From Rhizobiaceae bacterium (GTDB taxonomy: Bacteria; Pseudomonadota; Alphaproteobacteria; Rhizobiales; Rhizobiaceae), in NCBI GenBank assembly GCA_028865845.1, contig JAGWJK010000068.1, forward strand, positions 1 through 10,959: a DNA stretch of 10,959 nt, read 5' to 3'. The notes under the pieces are model-generated. The model searched no databases. It had not been told where the DNA came from and saw only the letters and a list, made by a program, of their open reading frames with translations. Both the position numbers and the translations under genes were made by a program. Shown here in pieces: positions 1 through 7,289 of the stretch (positions within the stretch are counted from its first letter, which is position 1; each line of letters starts with the position of its first letter).

Positions 1-718
1 AGTTATCCCAGTTGACGGCGGCGGCGAAGGCAAGTCCCGTGACGCCGGCCGCGAAGAATGCCGCGCCCGGATTGTAGTAGTTGTCGTAGGAGGTGGGATA
101 ATAGGAGACGGGAGCCGGCTCATAGTTCGGCTGATAGAGCATTTCCGGCGGATATTGCGGGACGTAGATCTTCTCCGGGTCGGTTGGCCGGATGATGATG
201 TTTTCGTTCTCGTTGACGACGGTCACCTTGTCATCCGTCTTGATGATGTTCTTTGCGACCGCCTCGTCTCGAAGCTGTTGAATGGCAATCAGCACGTCCT
301 TTTGCTGATTGCTGAGCGCATCGCCGAGAGATTGTGTCCAATCGAGGTCGTCACTCATCATCTTGACGACGTCGGGATAGTTCAGCAGCGAAATGACGCT
401 GCCGTCCCAATCGCTTTTCGGCTTGAGATTGGCATTCTTCTTTTTCGCCTCGAGAAACCGTTGTGCCTCGACGACCTGCAGCGGATAGAGGGAGGCCGCC
501 GAGATGGCGGCGACCAGATCGTCCGGATAAAGCGCGATCCGCGCCACGAGCACTTCAAGTTCATCGTCGGAAAGCAAGTCCGACTTGGATTGCGTGGCGT
601 CTGGCGCTGCCGATGTCGCAACGAACGCTGCCTCTTGGGCGTGTACGACGGCCAGCGGCAATGATATGATTGCGATCGCCGACAGTCCTGTGAGCAGTCT
701 GCGAGCCATTGTTTTCAT
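1..718 (-). CDS. DUF3300 family secreted protein (partial, C-terminus off the window)
   Basis: The first 239 residues of a secreted protein of unknown function read leftward off the window edge. The start at 718 (MKTMARRLL) is supported by GGGAGG about 8 nt upstream; a second in-frame ATG lies three codons in. Residues 1-27 form a signal peptide: Lys/Arg start, hydrophobic core about 8-25, and a likely cut after VHA before QE. The mature part has the DUF3300 pattern: ARIALYPDDLVAAI near 59-72, YPLQVVEAQRFL near 78-89, SDDLDWTQSLGDA near 122-134, and a PEKIYVPQYPPEMLYQP stretch near 181-197. After that it becomes rich in Tyr and Pro, then hydrophobic (about 218-235) at the window edge. The family has no established function that I know of; the protein is probably periplasmic or envelope-associated. 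It follows the small gene at 765-1073 by 46 nt on the same strand, so the two are probably co-transcribed. Confidence 0.88.
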   Translation of the reverse strand, partial: MKTMARRLLTGLSAIAIISLPLAVVHAQEAAFVATSAAPDATQSKSDLLSDDELEVLVARIALYPDDLVAAISAASLYPLQVVEAQRFLEAKKKNANLKPKSDWDGSVISLLNYPDVVKMMSDDLDWTQSLGDALSNQQKDVLIAIQQLRDEAVAKNIIKTDDKVTVVNENENIIIRPTDPEKIYVPQYPPEMLYQPNYEPAPVSYYPTSYDNYYNPGAAFFAAGVTGLAFAAAVNWDN

Positions 719-764
719 TGCCAATCACCCTCCCTTTAAACTGAACAAGTGCTTATCGCACCCA

Positions 765-1073
765 TCACGGCGATCTCGGTTCGGTATCCGGTGGTCTCAG
801 CATTACGACTTTCGACTGGGCTAGCGCCTCTTCCATTTCCACCAGCAAGGCATCGACCAGACCGGCATATTCCTGCCGTCGCACCTCCTGCAGTGCCGCC
901 GGCAGGCGTTCGATATGCGCTAAAGCCTCCGCGGCAGTTGCCAGATCCTCGCACATGCTGTGAAAGGCCTCGTCTACGTGGAAAAGCCGTTGCACCAGCC
1001 TCTTCTGGTCGGGGAAATGCGCCTCGGCCCTTTCGAGAACGGACAGATGTGTCGAATTACTTCCCGAGGCCAT
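765..1073 (-). CDS. Small conserved hypothetical protein (102 aa)
   Basis: A soluble, mostly helical protein with no signal peptide and no membrane segment. I chose the ATG at 1073 (MASGSNSTHLSV) because GAGGG at 1079-1083 lies 5 nt upstream. A GTG at 1079 is in frame but overlaps that Shine-Dalgarno sequence. The core resembles small rhizobial hypothetical proteins with the pattern RLF..D..F..MCEDLATA.EAL (near residues 31-52), followed by a helix with EVRRQEYAGLVDALLVEME (near 67-85). I cannot assign a function. The charged, heptad-like helices suggest protein-protein contact, but that is inference. It is the first gene of a probable two-gene operon with the DUF3300 gene and is divergent from the SulP gene across a 403-nt gap. 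Confidence 0.68.
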   Translation of the reverse strand: MASGSNSTHLSVLERAEAHFPDQKRLVQRLFHVDEAFHSMCEDLATAAEALAHIERLPAALQEVRRQEYAGLVDALLVEMEEALAQSKVVMLRPPDTEPRSP

Positions 1074-1476
1074 CCCCACCCTCGCCGTCGAACGCGTTCA
1101 GCCTGAGGGGACATCATAAATCGCAGACCGACGCGAGAGATGTAACTTACGCGATCCTACGCGGTGGCCGGCTGACCTGCTCCGCAGCCATGCTTCGACT
1201 TTGCCGGGCACATCATCCGCTGTCTTGCCGAGCCGCCGGCAGCGCCGACTGTCCAAGGCTCCTTCAATTGCGGTTCGGCCCCGGTCCCCTCGATAGAGGT
1301 TACGCGATGCTACGGGCCTTTGGCTGGGAGCGGGTCTACATTCGATCGATGATGAAGTGCTCGACGAGATCGACGGACGGCGGCGGAGAGACGGATCGGG
1401 TCTGAGATCCAAGACAGGGGCGAATGCAGCGACGGGAAAACGCGAAAACACCGACAAGACAACAAGGAGCCCGCGG
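1074..1476. other. Divergent intergenic region (403 nt) with a 15-nt near-direct repeat
   Basis: This gap separates the leftward small gene from the rightward SulP gene and should carry promoters for both. Open frames crossing it give Arg/Ser/Pro-rich translations with no recognisable family, so I treat it as non-coding. A 15-nt element TTACGCGATSCTACG occurs at 1147-1161 and at 1300-1314 with one mismatch, in the same orientation. A TTGCGG at 1268-1273 followed at 18 nt by GATAGA (1292-1297) is a weak sigma70-like candidate for the SulP operon. The last 120 nt before the SulP start are open in frame but carry only low-complexity Arg/Thr/Asp codons. Confidence 0.5.
1464..1469 (+). promoter_or_regulatory. 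Shine-Dalgarno AAGGAG deciding the GTG start of the SulP gene
   Basis: AAGGAG at 1464-1469 lies 7 nt before the GTG at 1477. It is the best ribosome site near the 5' end of this reading frame and falls where SulP homology begins. It supports the GTG over the in-frame ATG at 1357. Confidence 0.7.
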
Positions 1477-3195
1477 GTGATAGGCAGTCTTCCAATGTTG
1501 CGGGGTCTGAGCGGTTTCAATCGAGACTGGCTCCGCAAGGATATTCCGGCCGGCCTGTCGATTGCAGCGGTTGGCCTTCCAAGCGCTATCGCCTATCCGG
1601 CAATTGCCGGCCTGCCGCCAGAAACCGGCATCTACGCCAGCATCGCAGCCCCGATCGGCTATGCGATCTTCGGCCCCTCCCGCCGTCTCGTCGTTGGTCC
1701 AGACGCCGCCACCATGAGTGTGCTTGCGGCTGCAATGGGCATTATCATTGCGGTGGAACCGGCAAGCGCCAACGTCGACCGGGTTGCGATTGCGGCAGCG
1801 CTCGCTCTGGGCGTCGGCATCTGCTGCATAGCGGCAAAGCTGCTGCGGCTCGGCGTCCTGGCGAGCTTCCTGTCGCGGCCGATCCTTGTCGGTTTCTTCG
1901 CGGGCGTGTCGCTCTCCATCCTCGTCGGACAGATAGGCCGTTTCACTGGAGTGAAGATCGAGTCGGACGGATTGATCCCGCCGATTCTTGAGATTCTAAG
2001 CGAGATCAACCTGATCCACTGGCCGTCGCTGATCTTCGGCCTGCTGATGTTCGGATTGCTGTGGGTGGTCAGGGCTTTTCAGTTCAAGATCCCCGGGCCC
2101 GTCCTCGTGGTTGTCCTATCTGTGATCCTTTCGGCGATCTTCGATTTCCAGGGACGCGGCATCGCCGTCGTCGGCGATATTCCAAGCGGATTGCCAACGC
2201 TCTCGTTGCCGGCGCTCTCCCGCATGCCGCTGGACAAGATCGTGCTCGGCTCTGCCGCTATCTTTCTCGTGAGCTTCGGCGCCGGCATCGTTGCCGCTCG
2301 AAGCTTCGGGTCGCGGACCGGCGAAGAGGTCGACGCAAATCAGGAGCTGATCGGTCTCGGCGCGGCCAATATCGTCCCCGGCCTTTTCGGTTCGTTTCCC
2401 GTCAGCGTGTCGGACTCCAGAACCGCCATCAATCTTTCGGCAGGCGGTGTCTCCCAGGCCGCCGGCCTGGTTTCGTCCGCAGCCCTCATCGCTGCGATCG
2501 TCTTCCTGCACAGCGCCCTGCGTATCCTTCCGATCCCGGCGCTTGCCGCTATCCTCGCCAGCGCCGCCATCAGCCTCATCGATACCCAAGAGCTTCGCAA
2601 GATTTGGCGGATCAGCCGCATGGAATTTGTCTTTGCTCTGATTGCCATGGGCGGGGCCATCAGCTTCGGCGTCCTCAACGGCGTGATCGTCGCCGTTGCC
2701 GCAAACCTGGTCTATCTCATTCGCAAGACCATGTTCCCGCATGACAGCTTTCTTGGCCGCCTGGACGGGCGCGACGGTCTCTTCGACCTTGCCCGGCATC
2801 CGCAAGCGCGGCCGATCGACGGCATCGCCATCTACATGCTTCAGGGCAGCATCCTCTTCTACAATGCCGACTACATCCGTATGCGATTGACGGCGATCGC
2901 CAAGGAACTCGCTGCCGGCACCAGATGCCTTCTCCTCGACGCCACCGCCGTCTCCCATATCGACAGCACGGGTGCCGCGGCGATGGAATCGATCGTCGAA
3001 GCCATGAAGGAGCGGGGAATCCTCTTTGCGATCGCCGACCTCGGCGATGAAAACAAAGGCATCCTCGACCGTGCCGGCGTGCTTGGCGCAATCGGCGTTC
3101 ACAACCTTTTCAACGACAGGGAAGACGCCGTCACCACGTTAATTGGCAGGCTTGCGGAGACGGGCAATGCGGTTCCCGAAGGTGGCAGAAGCTAA
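1477..3195 (+). CDS. SulP family anion transporter with C-terminal STAS domain
   Basis: A 572-residue inner-membrane SLC26/SulP transporter, a normal length for bacterial members. The first conserved family block (LRGLSGFNRDWLRKDIPAGL, about residues 8-27) comes just after the GTG at 1477, which has AAGGAG at 1464-1469, 7 nt upstream. An in-frame ATG at 1357 would add 40 low-complexity residues and lacks a comparable site. The membrane part spans about 22-420, with family landmarks AIAYPAIAGLPPETGIYA (37-54), FGPSRRLVVGPDAATMSV (65-82), ANQELIGLGAANIVPGLFGSFP (287-308) and SDSRTAINLSAG (312-323). The STAS domain covers about 447-560 and keeps the DATAVSHIDSTGAAAME signature (488-504), typical of regulatory or protein-contact STAS domains. 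The family moves sulfate, bicarbonate, C4-dicarboxylates or other anions; the substrate cannot be read from sequence. The PPK2 gene follows 20 nt later, so co-transcription is very likely. Confidence 0.9.
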   Translation: MIGSLPMLRGLSGFNRDWLRKDIPAGLSIAAVGLPSAIAYPAIAGLPPETGIYASIAAPIGYAIFGPSRRLVVGPDAATMSVLAAAMGIIIAVEPASANVDRVAIAAALALGVGICCIAAKLLRLGVLASFLSRPILVGFFAGVSLSILVGQIGRFTGVKIESDGLIPPILEILSEINLIHWPSLIFGLLMFGLLWVVRAFQFKIPGPVLVVVLSVILSAIFDFQGRGIAVVGDIPSGLPTLSLPALSRMPLDKIVLGSAAIFLVSFGAGIVAARSFGSRTGEEVDANQELIGLGAANIVPGLFGSFPVSVSDSRTAINLSAGGVSQAAGLVSSAALIAAIVFLHSALRILPIPALAAILASAAISLIDTQELRKIWRISRMEFVFALIAMGGAISFGVLNGVIVAVAANLVYLIRKTMFPHDSFLGRLDGRDGLFDLARHPQARPIDGIAIYMLQGSILFYNADYIRMRLTAIAKELAAGTRCLLLDATAVSHIDSTGAAAMESIVEAMKERGILFAIADLGDENKGILDRAGVLGAIGVHNLFNDREDAVTTLIGRLAETGNAVPEGGRS

Positions 3196-3215
3196 AAGAT
3201 GAAGGAGGGAGAACC

Positions 3216-4058
3216 ATGGACGAAGTTCAAGGCGCTAAACATTCGGACGAAGAGTCGAAGATGAACGGCAAAGATAAAAAGAAAAAGAAGTCATGGGATT
3301 ATGAGAAGGAAATCAGCCGTCTGCAGGTGGAGTTGGCGCATCTGCAGGCATGGGTGAAGAAATCCGGCGCACGGATCGTCATTATCTTCGAAGGGCGTGA
3401 TGCTGCCGGCAAGGGCGGAATGATCAAGCGCATAACGGAGAAGGTGAGCCCGCGCGTCTTTCGCGTCATCGCGCTGCCGGCGCCGACCGAGCGCGAGAAG
3501 TCGCAGATCTATATGCAGCGCTACATCGGCTATCTCCCCGCTGCCGGCGAAATCGTGATCTTTGACCGCAGCTGGTACAATCGCGCCGGTGTCGATCGCG
3601 TCATGGGCTTTTGCAGCGAGAAGAAGGCGCAGCGCTTTCTCGAACTTGCCCCGCGTTTCGAGGCTGCGATCGTCGAAAGCGGCGTCATTCTGCTGAAATA
3701 CTTCCTGACGGTCAGCGAGGACGAGCAGGAGCGCCGCTTCAAGCGTCGGATAGACGATCCGGTGAGGCAGTGGAAGCTCAGCCCCATGGACGTCGAGTCC
3801 TATCAGCGCTGGTGGGACTACACGCGGGTTTATGACGAGATGCTGCGGATGACGGACAGCAATCATGCACCCTGGTGGATCGTGCCGTCCGATGACAAGA
3901 AGCGTGCGAGGATCAACTGCATTTCCCATATTCTGAAATCCATCCCCTATGAACGCGTGAAGTTCGACGCGCCTGATCTCGGGAAGCGGCAGAAACGCCC
4001 ATCTGATTTCATCGAGGATGGCAGCATCCGGCATGTCGTACCCGATGTGACGCCTTAA
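3216..4058 (+). CDS. ppk2: Polyphosphate kinase 2, class I (polyP:NDP phosphotransferase)
   Basis: A 280-residue cytosolic kinase that transfers phosphate between inorganic polyphosphate and nucleoside diphosphates. Class I members act on NDPs and commonly run toward GTP or ATP formation. AAGGAGG at 3202-3208 is 7 nt from the ATG. Residues 1-26 are charged, with a Lys cluster at 19-25. The core then shows Walker A FEGRDAAGKGGMIKRI (58-73), a TEREKSQIYMQRYIGYLP segment (91-108), Walker B IVIFDRSWYNRAGVDRVMGF (113-132), and the lid region FLTVSEDEQERRFKRRIDDP (163-182) with WKLSPMD (186-192). Conserved APWWIVPSDDKKRARINCI lies near 218-236. All expected catalytic motifs are present and the length suits a single-domain enzyme. 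It sits 20 nt after the SulP gene and 27 nt before the AI-2E-family gene. Class is inferred from motifs and length; class II or III activity cannot be strictly excluded. Confidence 0.93.
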   Translation: MDEVQGAKHSDEESKMNGKDKKKKKSWDYEKEISRLQVELAHLQAWVKKSGARIVIIFEGRDAAGKGGMIKRITEKVSPRVFRVIALPAPTEREKSQIYMQRYIGYLPAAGEIVIFDRSWYNRAGVDRVMGFCSEKKAQRFLELAPRFEAAIVESGVILLKYFLTVSEDEQERRFKRRIDDPVRQWKLSPMDVESYQRWWDYTRVYDEMLRMTDSNHAPWWIVPSDDKKRARINCISHILKSIPYERVKFDAPDLGKRQKRPSDFIEDGSIRHVVPDVTP

Positions 4059-4064
4059 AGGCGT
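4050..4064 (+). repeat. 15-nt perfect palindrome spanning the ppk2 stop codon
   Basis: ACGCCTT-A-AAGGCGT at 4050-4064 is a perfect dyad. In RNA it would give a 6-bp stem with the TAA stop codon in the loop. It has no U-run after it, so it is not a standard intrinsic terminator. It might tune stability or translation between ppk2 and the next gene, or be chance. Confidence 0.4.
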
Positions 4065-4085
4065 GATACTGGGTAGGACGCGGCG

Positions 4086-5240
4086 ATGGAACAGCCATGC
4101 GATGCGACGGTGCAAACAGCCGAAGCGGGGCAGAGCTCGACAGAGGCAAGAGTGAGCGATCTCGTCCGATTGGGTATCATCGGGCTTTTCGCCTATTGGA
4201 CTGTCCTGCTTGTCGCCCCTTTCGCGCTGATCATCGTTTGGTCAGCCATCCTCGCGGTGGCGCTTTTTCCGGTGTATCAATGGTTATCCCGCGTGCTGGG
4301 AGACAGACCGATCACTGCCGCAACGATTATCGTTGTGGCTACCCTTGCGCTGATCATCACGCCGCTGGCGCTCGTCACCATCAATTTCATCGATGCGGCA
4401 CAGGCGCTGATCGAGAGATTGCACGCAGAGAACTTCACATTATCCGCAGCGCCCGAAAGCATTCGTGCGTGGCCCGTCGTCGGTGAGCGAATCTTTGACG
4501 CATGGAACCAGGTCGCAAACGATCTCGCTTCGGCCATCGTCAAGTTTCAAGCGCCGCTCAGGGAACTCCTCGGGATTGTCGTCGCAAGGCTTGCCTCGAT
4601 TGCCGGTGGCGTCCTGAGCTTTGTTGCCTCGATCATTCTTTCGGGAATTTTCCTGACCATGTCGGAACGGCTGTCCGTGATGATCCAGGTACTGGCAAAC
4701 CGGATCGCCGGCGACAGGGGTGTCGGCTTTGCACGTTTGGCCGGAACGACGGTACGAAATGTCTCGCGGGGCGTCATCGGCGTCGCCTTCCTGCAGACGT
4801 TGCTCTGTGCCTTGTGCTTCGCCTTCTTCGCTGTTCCCGCGCGTGGAGCACTGACCTTCGTAATATTCGCGCTTTGCGTGATGCAGATCGGTCCCGGGTT
4901 GGTGCTCATTCCCGTGATCGCCTGGGGTTGGTACGCATGGCCGGCTTCGATCGCTTTCGCTTTCACGGTCATCTGCATCCCCATCCTGGTCGTAGACAAC
5001 GTCCTGAGACCGATCTTGATGGCCAGAGGCCTGACAACTCCGATGGTGGTTATTCTGATCGGCGTGATCGGCGGGACTTTATCCTACGGCCTGCTGGGCC
5101 TGTTTCTCGGTCCGATCGTTCTCAGCGTCTTCTATGAATTGTTGCGCGCGTGGGCCTGGCCGCCGACGCCGTCAGGTACCTCGCATGAGGCACAAAACAC
5201 CGTGGCACAGCAGTCGCCGACGTCATCCGAGCCGCCGTAA
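4086..5240 (+). CDS. AI-2E family (PerM/YdiK-type) membrane protein
   Basis: A 384-residue multi-pass inner-membrane protein of the AI-2E exporter superfamily. Members are proposed to export autoinducer-2 or to act as Na+/H+ antiporters, and most have no proven substrate. Hydrophobic segments lie about 28-68 (two), 77-104, 165-193, 230-255, 256-300 and 317-350, with a soluble, amphipathic stretch at about 105-160. The family signature near the C-terminal half is clear: DNVLRPILMARG at 304-315, followed by VILIGVIGG (322-330) and the GLLGLFLGPIVL block (335-346). The hydrophilic tail from about 359 is Ser/Pro/Gln-rich and probably cytosolic. The ATG at 4086 follows a modest GGTAGGA about 7 nt upstream. 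It starts 27 nt after ppk2 and is probably the last gene of the SulP-ppk2 operon. Confidence 0.88.
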   Translation: MEQPCDATVQTAEAGQSSTEARVSDLVRLGIIGLFAYWTVLLVAPFALIIVWSAILAVALFPVYQWLSRVLGDRPITAATIIVVATLALIITPLALVTINFIDAAQALIERLHAENFTLSAAPESIRAWPVVGERIFDAWNQVANDLASAIVKFQAPLRELLGIVVARLASIAGGVLSFVASIILSGIFLTMSERLSVMIQVLANRIAGDRGVGFARLAGTTVRNVSRGVIGVAFLQTLLCALCFAFFAVPARGALTFVIFALCVMQIGPGLVLIPVIAWGWYAWPASIAFAFTVICIPILVVDNVLRPILMARGLTTPMVVILIGVIGGTLSYGLLGLFLGPIVLSVFYELLRAWAWPPTPSGTSHEAQNTVAQQSPTSSEPP

Positions 5241-5361
5241 GGCCTGGTCCAGAAGGAGTTCGGTACAGCAGTGAATTGCGCCTCTTGAATTTCATTCCGC
5301 GGACTCGCCAGCGAAATCCCTCGGCTATCATAAGATGCATGGAATGACGCATTGCAGCCAG

Positions 5362-5393
5362 TTGGAGATTTGATATATACTATATTAGATAAT
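5362..5393 (+). promoter_or_regulatory. AT-rich putative promoter for the TPR/TolB-like gene
   Basis: The 188-nt gap between 5240 and 5429 contains an almost pure A/T patch (about 5368-5394), striking in a GC-rich window. TTGGAG at 5362-5367 and TAGATA at 5386-5391 are 18 nt apart and could be -35/-10 elements. The patch includes an imperfect dyad around TATACTATA. It may be a promoter or a binding site for an AT-preferring regulator. No hairpin followed by a T-run was seen after 5240, so no terminator is called for the upstream operon. Confidence 0.4.
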
Positions 5394-5428
5394 GTTGGAT
5401 TATTGCGCGATGTTGAGCGAGGGCGATC

Positions 5429-7213
5429 ATGGGCAGCGCAAAAGTCAACGCTTTGGGCAATGAAGTGCCGACGGCAGAGGAAATTTGCCGACAACTTGCG
5501 CGGATTCTCACGAACGAGGAATTTCATTCCCCCGATCGTGGCCGGAAATTTCTGCAATTTATCGTCGATGAAACCCTGGCGGGACGCTCGGAATTCCTCA
5601 AGGCGTTCACGATCGCAAATCAGGTCTTTGGCCGGGAGGTGTCTTTCGACGCACAGAACGATCCCGTCGTCAGGATCGAGGCTGGCCGCATTCGAAGAGC
5701 GCTCGAACGATATTACCTGATCTCGGGCCAAGACGATGAAGTCATCATCACCATTCCGAAAGGCAGATACGTCCCGCATTTCGAATATGCCCGGAGCTGT
5801 GGCAGGCGCGCGTCGCGAGGACCTTATCCCGATGTGGTGGAAGGCTTCGAACCCGCCGCGGAAGGTATCAGGTCTTCTCGACGGTTCAGCCGACGACAGC
5901 CGCGGTTTATGGTCGCTTTGGGCGCTGTTTTGGTGATCGGCGCGTTGTGCGTCTACACATTCCTGGGACCGGCATCTCCGGTATCGCGGACCGCTCTTCC
6001 GGAAGCATCGGTCGCGAAGACATCCGAGCCAAATATCGTCATCGAATCTTTTGACGACGGCGGGGTGGTCGATGCAGCATCGGACTTTGCCCATGGGCTG
6101 CGGAGCGAGATCATCGGACAGCTGGCAAAATTTGCCGATATCGTCGTGATTGCCGACCCGTCGAAAGCCAACCCGCAAAATCCGGTCGGTTACGCCTTAC
6201 AGGGCGACGTACAGCTCGACGGCGACAGGATCCATTCGGTCGCACGGCTCGTCCGGCAATCCGACGGCGCAGTGATCTGGGCAAAAAACTACGACGCGGA
6301 TCTGCGGGCCAGCAATAAGCTCGATATCCAAGCCGACGTGGCGGAACAGATCGCCAGCGCGGTGGCCCAACCTTACAGTGTCATGTTTCAATCCGACGCC
6401 GCAACGATCGCTAGGCAGCCTCAGGCATCGGACGGCGACGTCTATGCCTGCATATTGGCCTACTACAGCTATCGCAAATTGATGAATCTTCAGAGCCACG
6501 ACACCGCGCTCGATTGCCTGAAGCGGGCCGTCGCGCGGTTCCCCGACAGCGCGACCTCGTGGGCGCTTCTATCTCTGACTTATTTGGATGAGCTGAGATT
6601 TCGCTACAAGCTCGGGGCAGTGTCGAGCGACCATCCGCTCGATCTGGCTGCGAGCGCTGCAGAACATGCAACGGCGCTGGCGCCAAGCAATGCCCGCGCA
6701 CTTCAAGCCCTTATGCTGGTCAGCTTCTTCAAGAACGACATGGTCAAAGCCCTGGAGGCGGGTACGGCGGCTTATGCCGCCAATCCGAATGACACCGAGG
6801 TCGCGGGAGAATACGGCCTGCGGCTGGCGATGTCGGGGAAGTGGGAATCGGGCTGCGAGTTGATCTCGAATGCCGTCAACAAGAATGCCGGCCCAAAAGG
6901 CTATTACGAGGTGGGGATGGCCCTCTGCGCCATGATGAGAGGCGACATTCAGGCCGCCGAACTCTGGTCGCGCATGTCCGACCTGCAGTACAACCCCATG
7001 CACCATCTGGTATTGCTGTCGATCCTCGGGGCAGCCGGGAAAACCACCGAAGCGAAGCAGGAAGTGATCTGGCTGAATACCAATGCGCCCGATCTGATGA
7101 AGAATGTCCGCCGCGAAGTTTCTCTGCGCCTCCAACGGACGGAGGATCAGGAAAGATTCTTCAAGGGCCTGCGAGCCGCCGGCATCGCGATCGATCTGGC
7201 GCGTGCCGACTGA
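5429..7213 (+). CDS. Membrane-anchored regulator-like protein with TolB-like and TPR-type regions
   Basis: A 594-residue protein with GAGGG at 5419-5423, 5 nt before the ATG. Residues about 14-118 match the N-terminal domain found on many rhizobial class III adenylate cyclases and TPR proteins: RQLARILTN, RGRKFLQFIVDETLAGR (37-53), FGREVSFDAQNDPVVRIEAGRIRRALERYY (67-96), and IPKGRYVPHF (109-118). Residues about 160-180 form one membrane helix after a basic stretch (150-159), placing the N-terminus in the cytosol. Residues about 200-330 resemble the TolB-like domain seen on CadC-type and cyclase proteins (VIESFDDGG, AHGLRSEIIGQLAKF, YALQGDVQLDGDRIHSVARLV, GAVIWAKNYDADL). The remainder is alpha-helical with TPR-like spacing (about 338-545), Ala-rich and periplasmic by topology. 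No cyclase, kinase or other catalytic domain is visible. This suggests a sensory or scaffolding protein; the ligand is unknown. It converges on the tetR gene, 76 nt away. Confidence 0.75.
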   Translation: MGSAKVNALGNEVPTAEEICRQLARILTNEEFHSPDRGRKFLQFIVDETLAGRSEFLKAFTIANQVFGREVSFDAQNDPVVRIEAGRIRRALERYYLISGQDDEVIITIPKGRYVPHFEYARSCGRRASRGPYPDVVEGFEPAAEGIRSSRRFSRRQPRFMVALGAVLVIGALCVYTFLGPASPVSRTALPEASVAKTSEPNIVIESFDDGGVVDAASDFAHGLRSEIIGQLAKFADIVVIADPSKANPQNPVGYALQGDVQLDGDRIHSVARLVRQSDGAVIWAKNYDADLRASNKLDIQADVAEQIASAVAQPYSVMFQSDAATIARQPQASDGDVYACILAYYSYRKLMNLQSHDTALDCLKRAVARFPDSATSWALLSLTYLDELRFRYKLGAVSSDHPLDLAASAAEHATALAPSNARALQALMLVSFFKNDMVKALEAGTAAYAANPNDTEVAGEYGLRLAMSGKWESGCELISNAVNKNAGPKGYYEVGMALCAMMRGDIQAAELWSRMSDLQYNPMHHLVLLSILGAAGKTTEAKQEVIWLNTNAPDLMKNVRREVSLRLQRTEDQERFFKGLRAAGIAIDLARAD

Positions 7214-7253
7214 CATCATAAGCCTGGAGCAAATCCGCCAGACCTTTCGGCAT

Positions 7254-7270
7254 CGGGCAGCCGTTGCCTG
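7254..7270. terminator. Weak hairpin between convergent genes
   Basis: CGGGCA (7254-7259), a 5-nt loop, then TGCCTG (7265-7270) can form a 6-bp stem including one G-U pair. It lies in the 76-nt gap between the convergent TPR/TolB-like and tetR genes. No T-run follows on either strand, so it is at best a weak bidirectional stop. Confidence 0.2.
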
Positions 7271-7289
7271 CTCAGTTGCCGCGATCCAC

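Noticed and set aside
749..1405. 218-codon plus-strand open frame across the small gene and intergenic region
   Set aside because: It is antisense to the better-supported 102-residue gene, has biased Pro/Arg/Ser composition, and has no ribosome site or recognised domain.
1098..1538. 146-codon minus-strand open frame in the divergent region and SulP 5' end
   Set aside because: Its translation is Arg/Ser/Pro-rich with no family likeness, and it overlaps the supported SulP start. It looks like a GC-rich antisense shadow.
2116..3102. 328-codon minus-strand open frame inside the SulP gene
   Set aside because: It is fully antisense to a clear SulP/STAS coding sequence. Its Asp/Gly/Arg-rich translation is typical of a reverse-strand shadow.
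3291..4115. 274-codon minus-strand open frame over ppk2
   Set aside because: It is antisense to a PPK2 with all catalytic motifs and has no recognisable family of its own.
5132..6178. 348-codon minus-strand open frame over the 5' part of the TPR/TolB-like gene
   Set aside because: It runs across an intergenic region and antisense to a domain-supported gene, and has low-complexity Arg/Ser content and no ribosome site.
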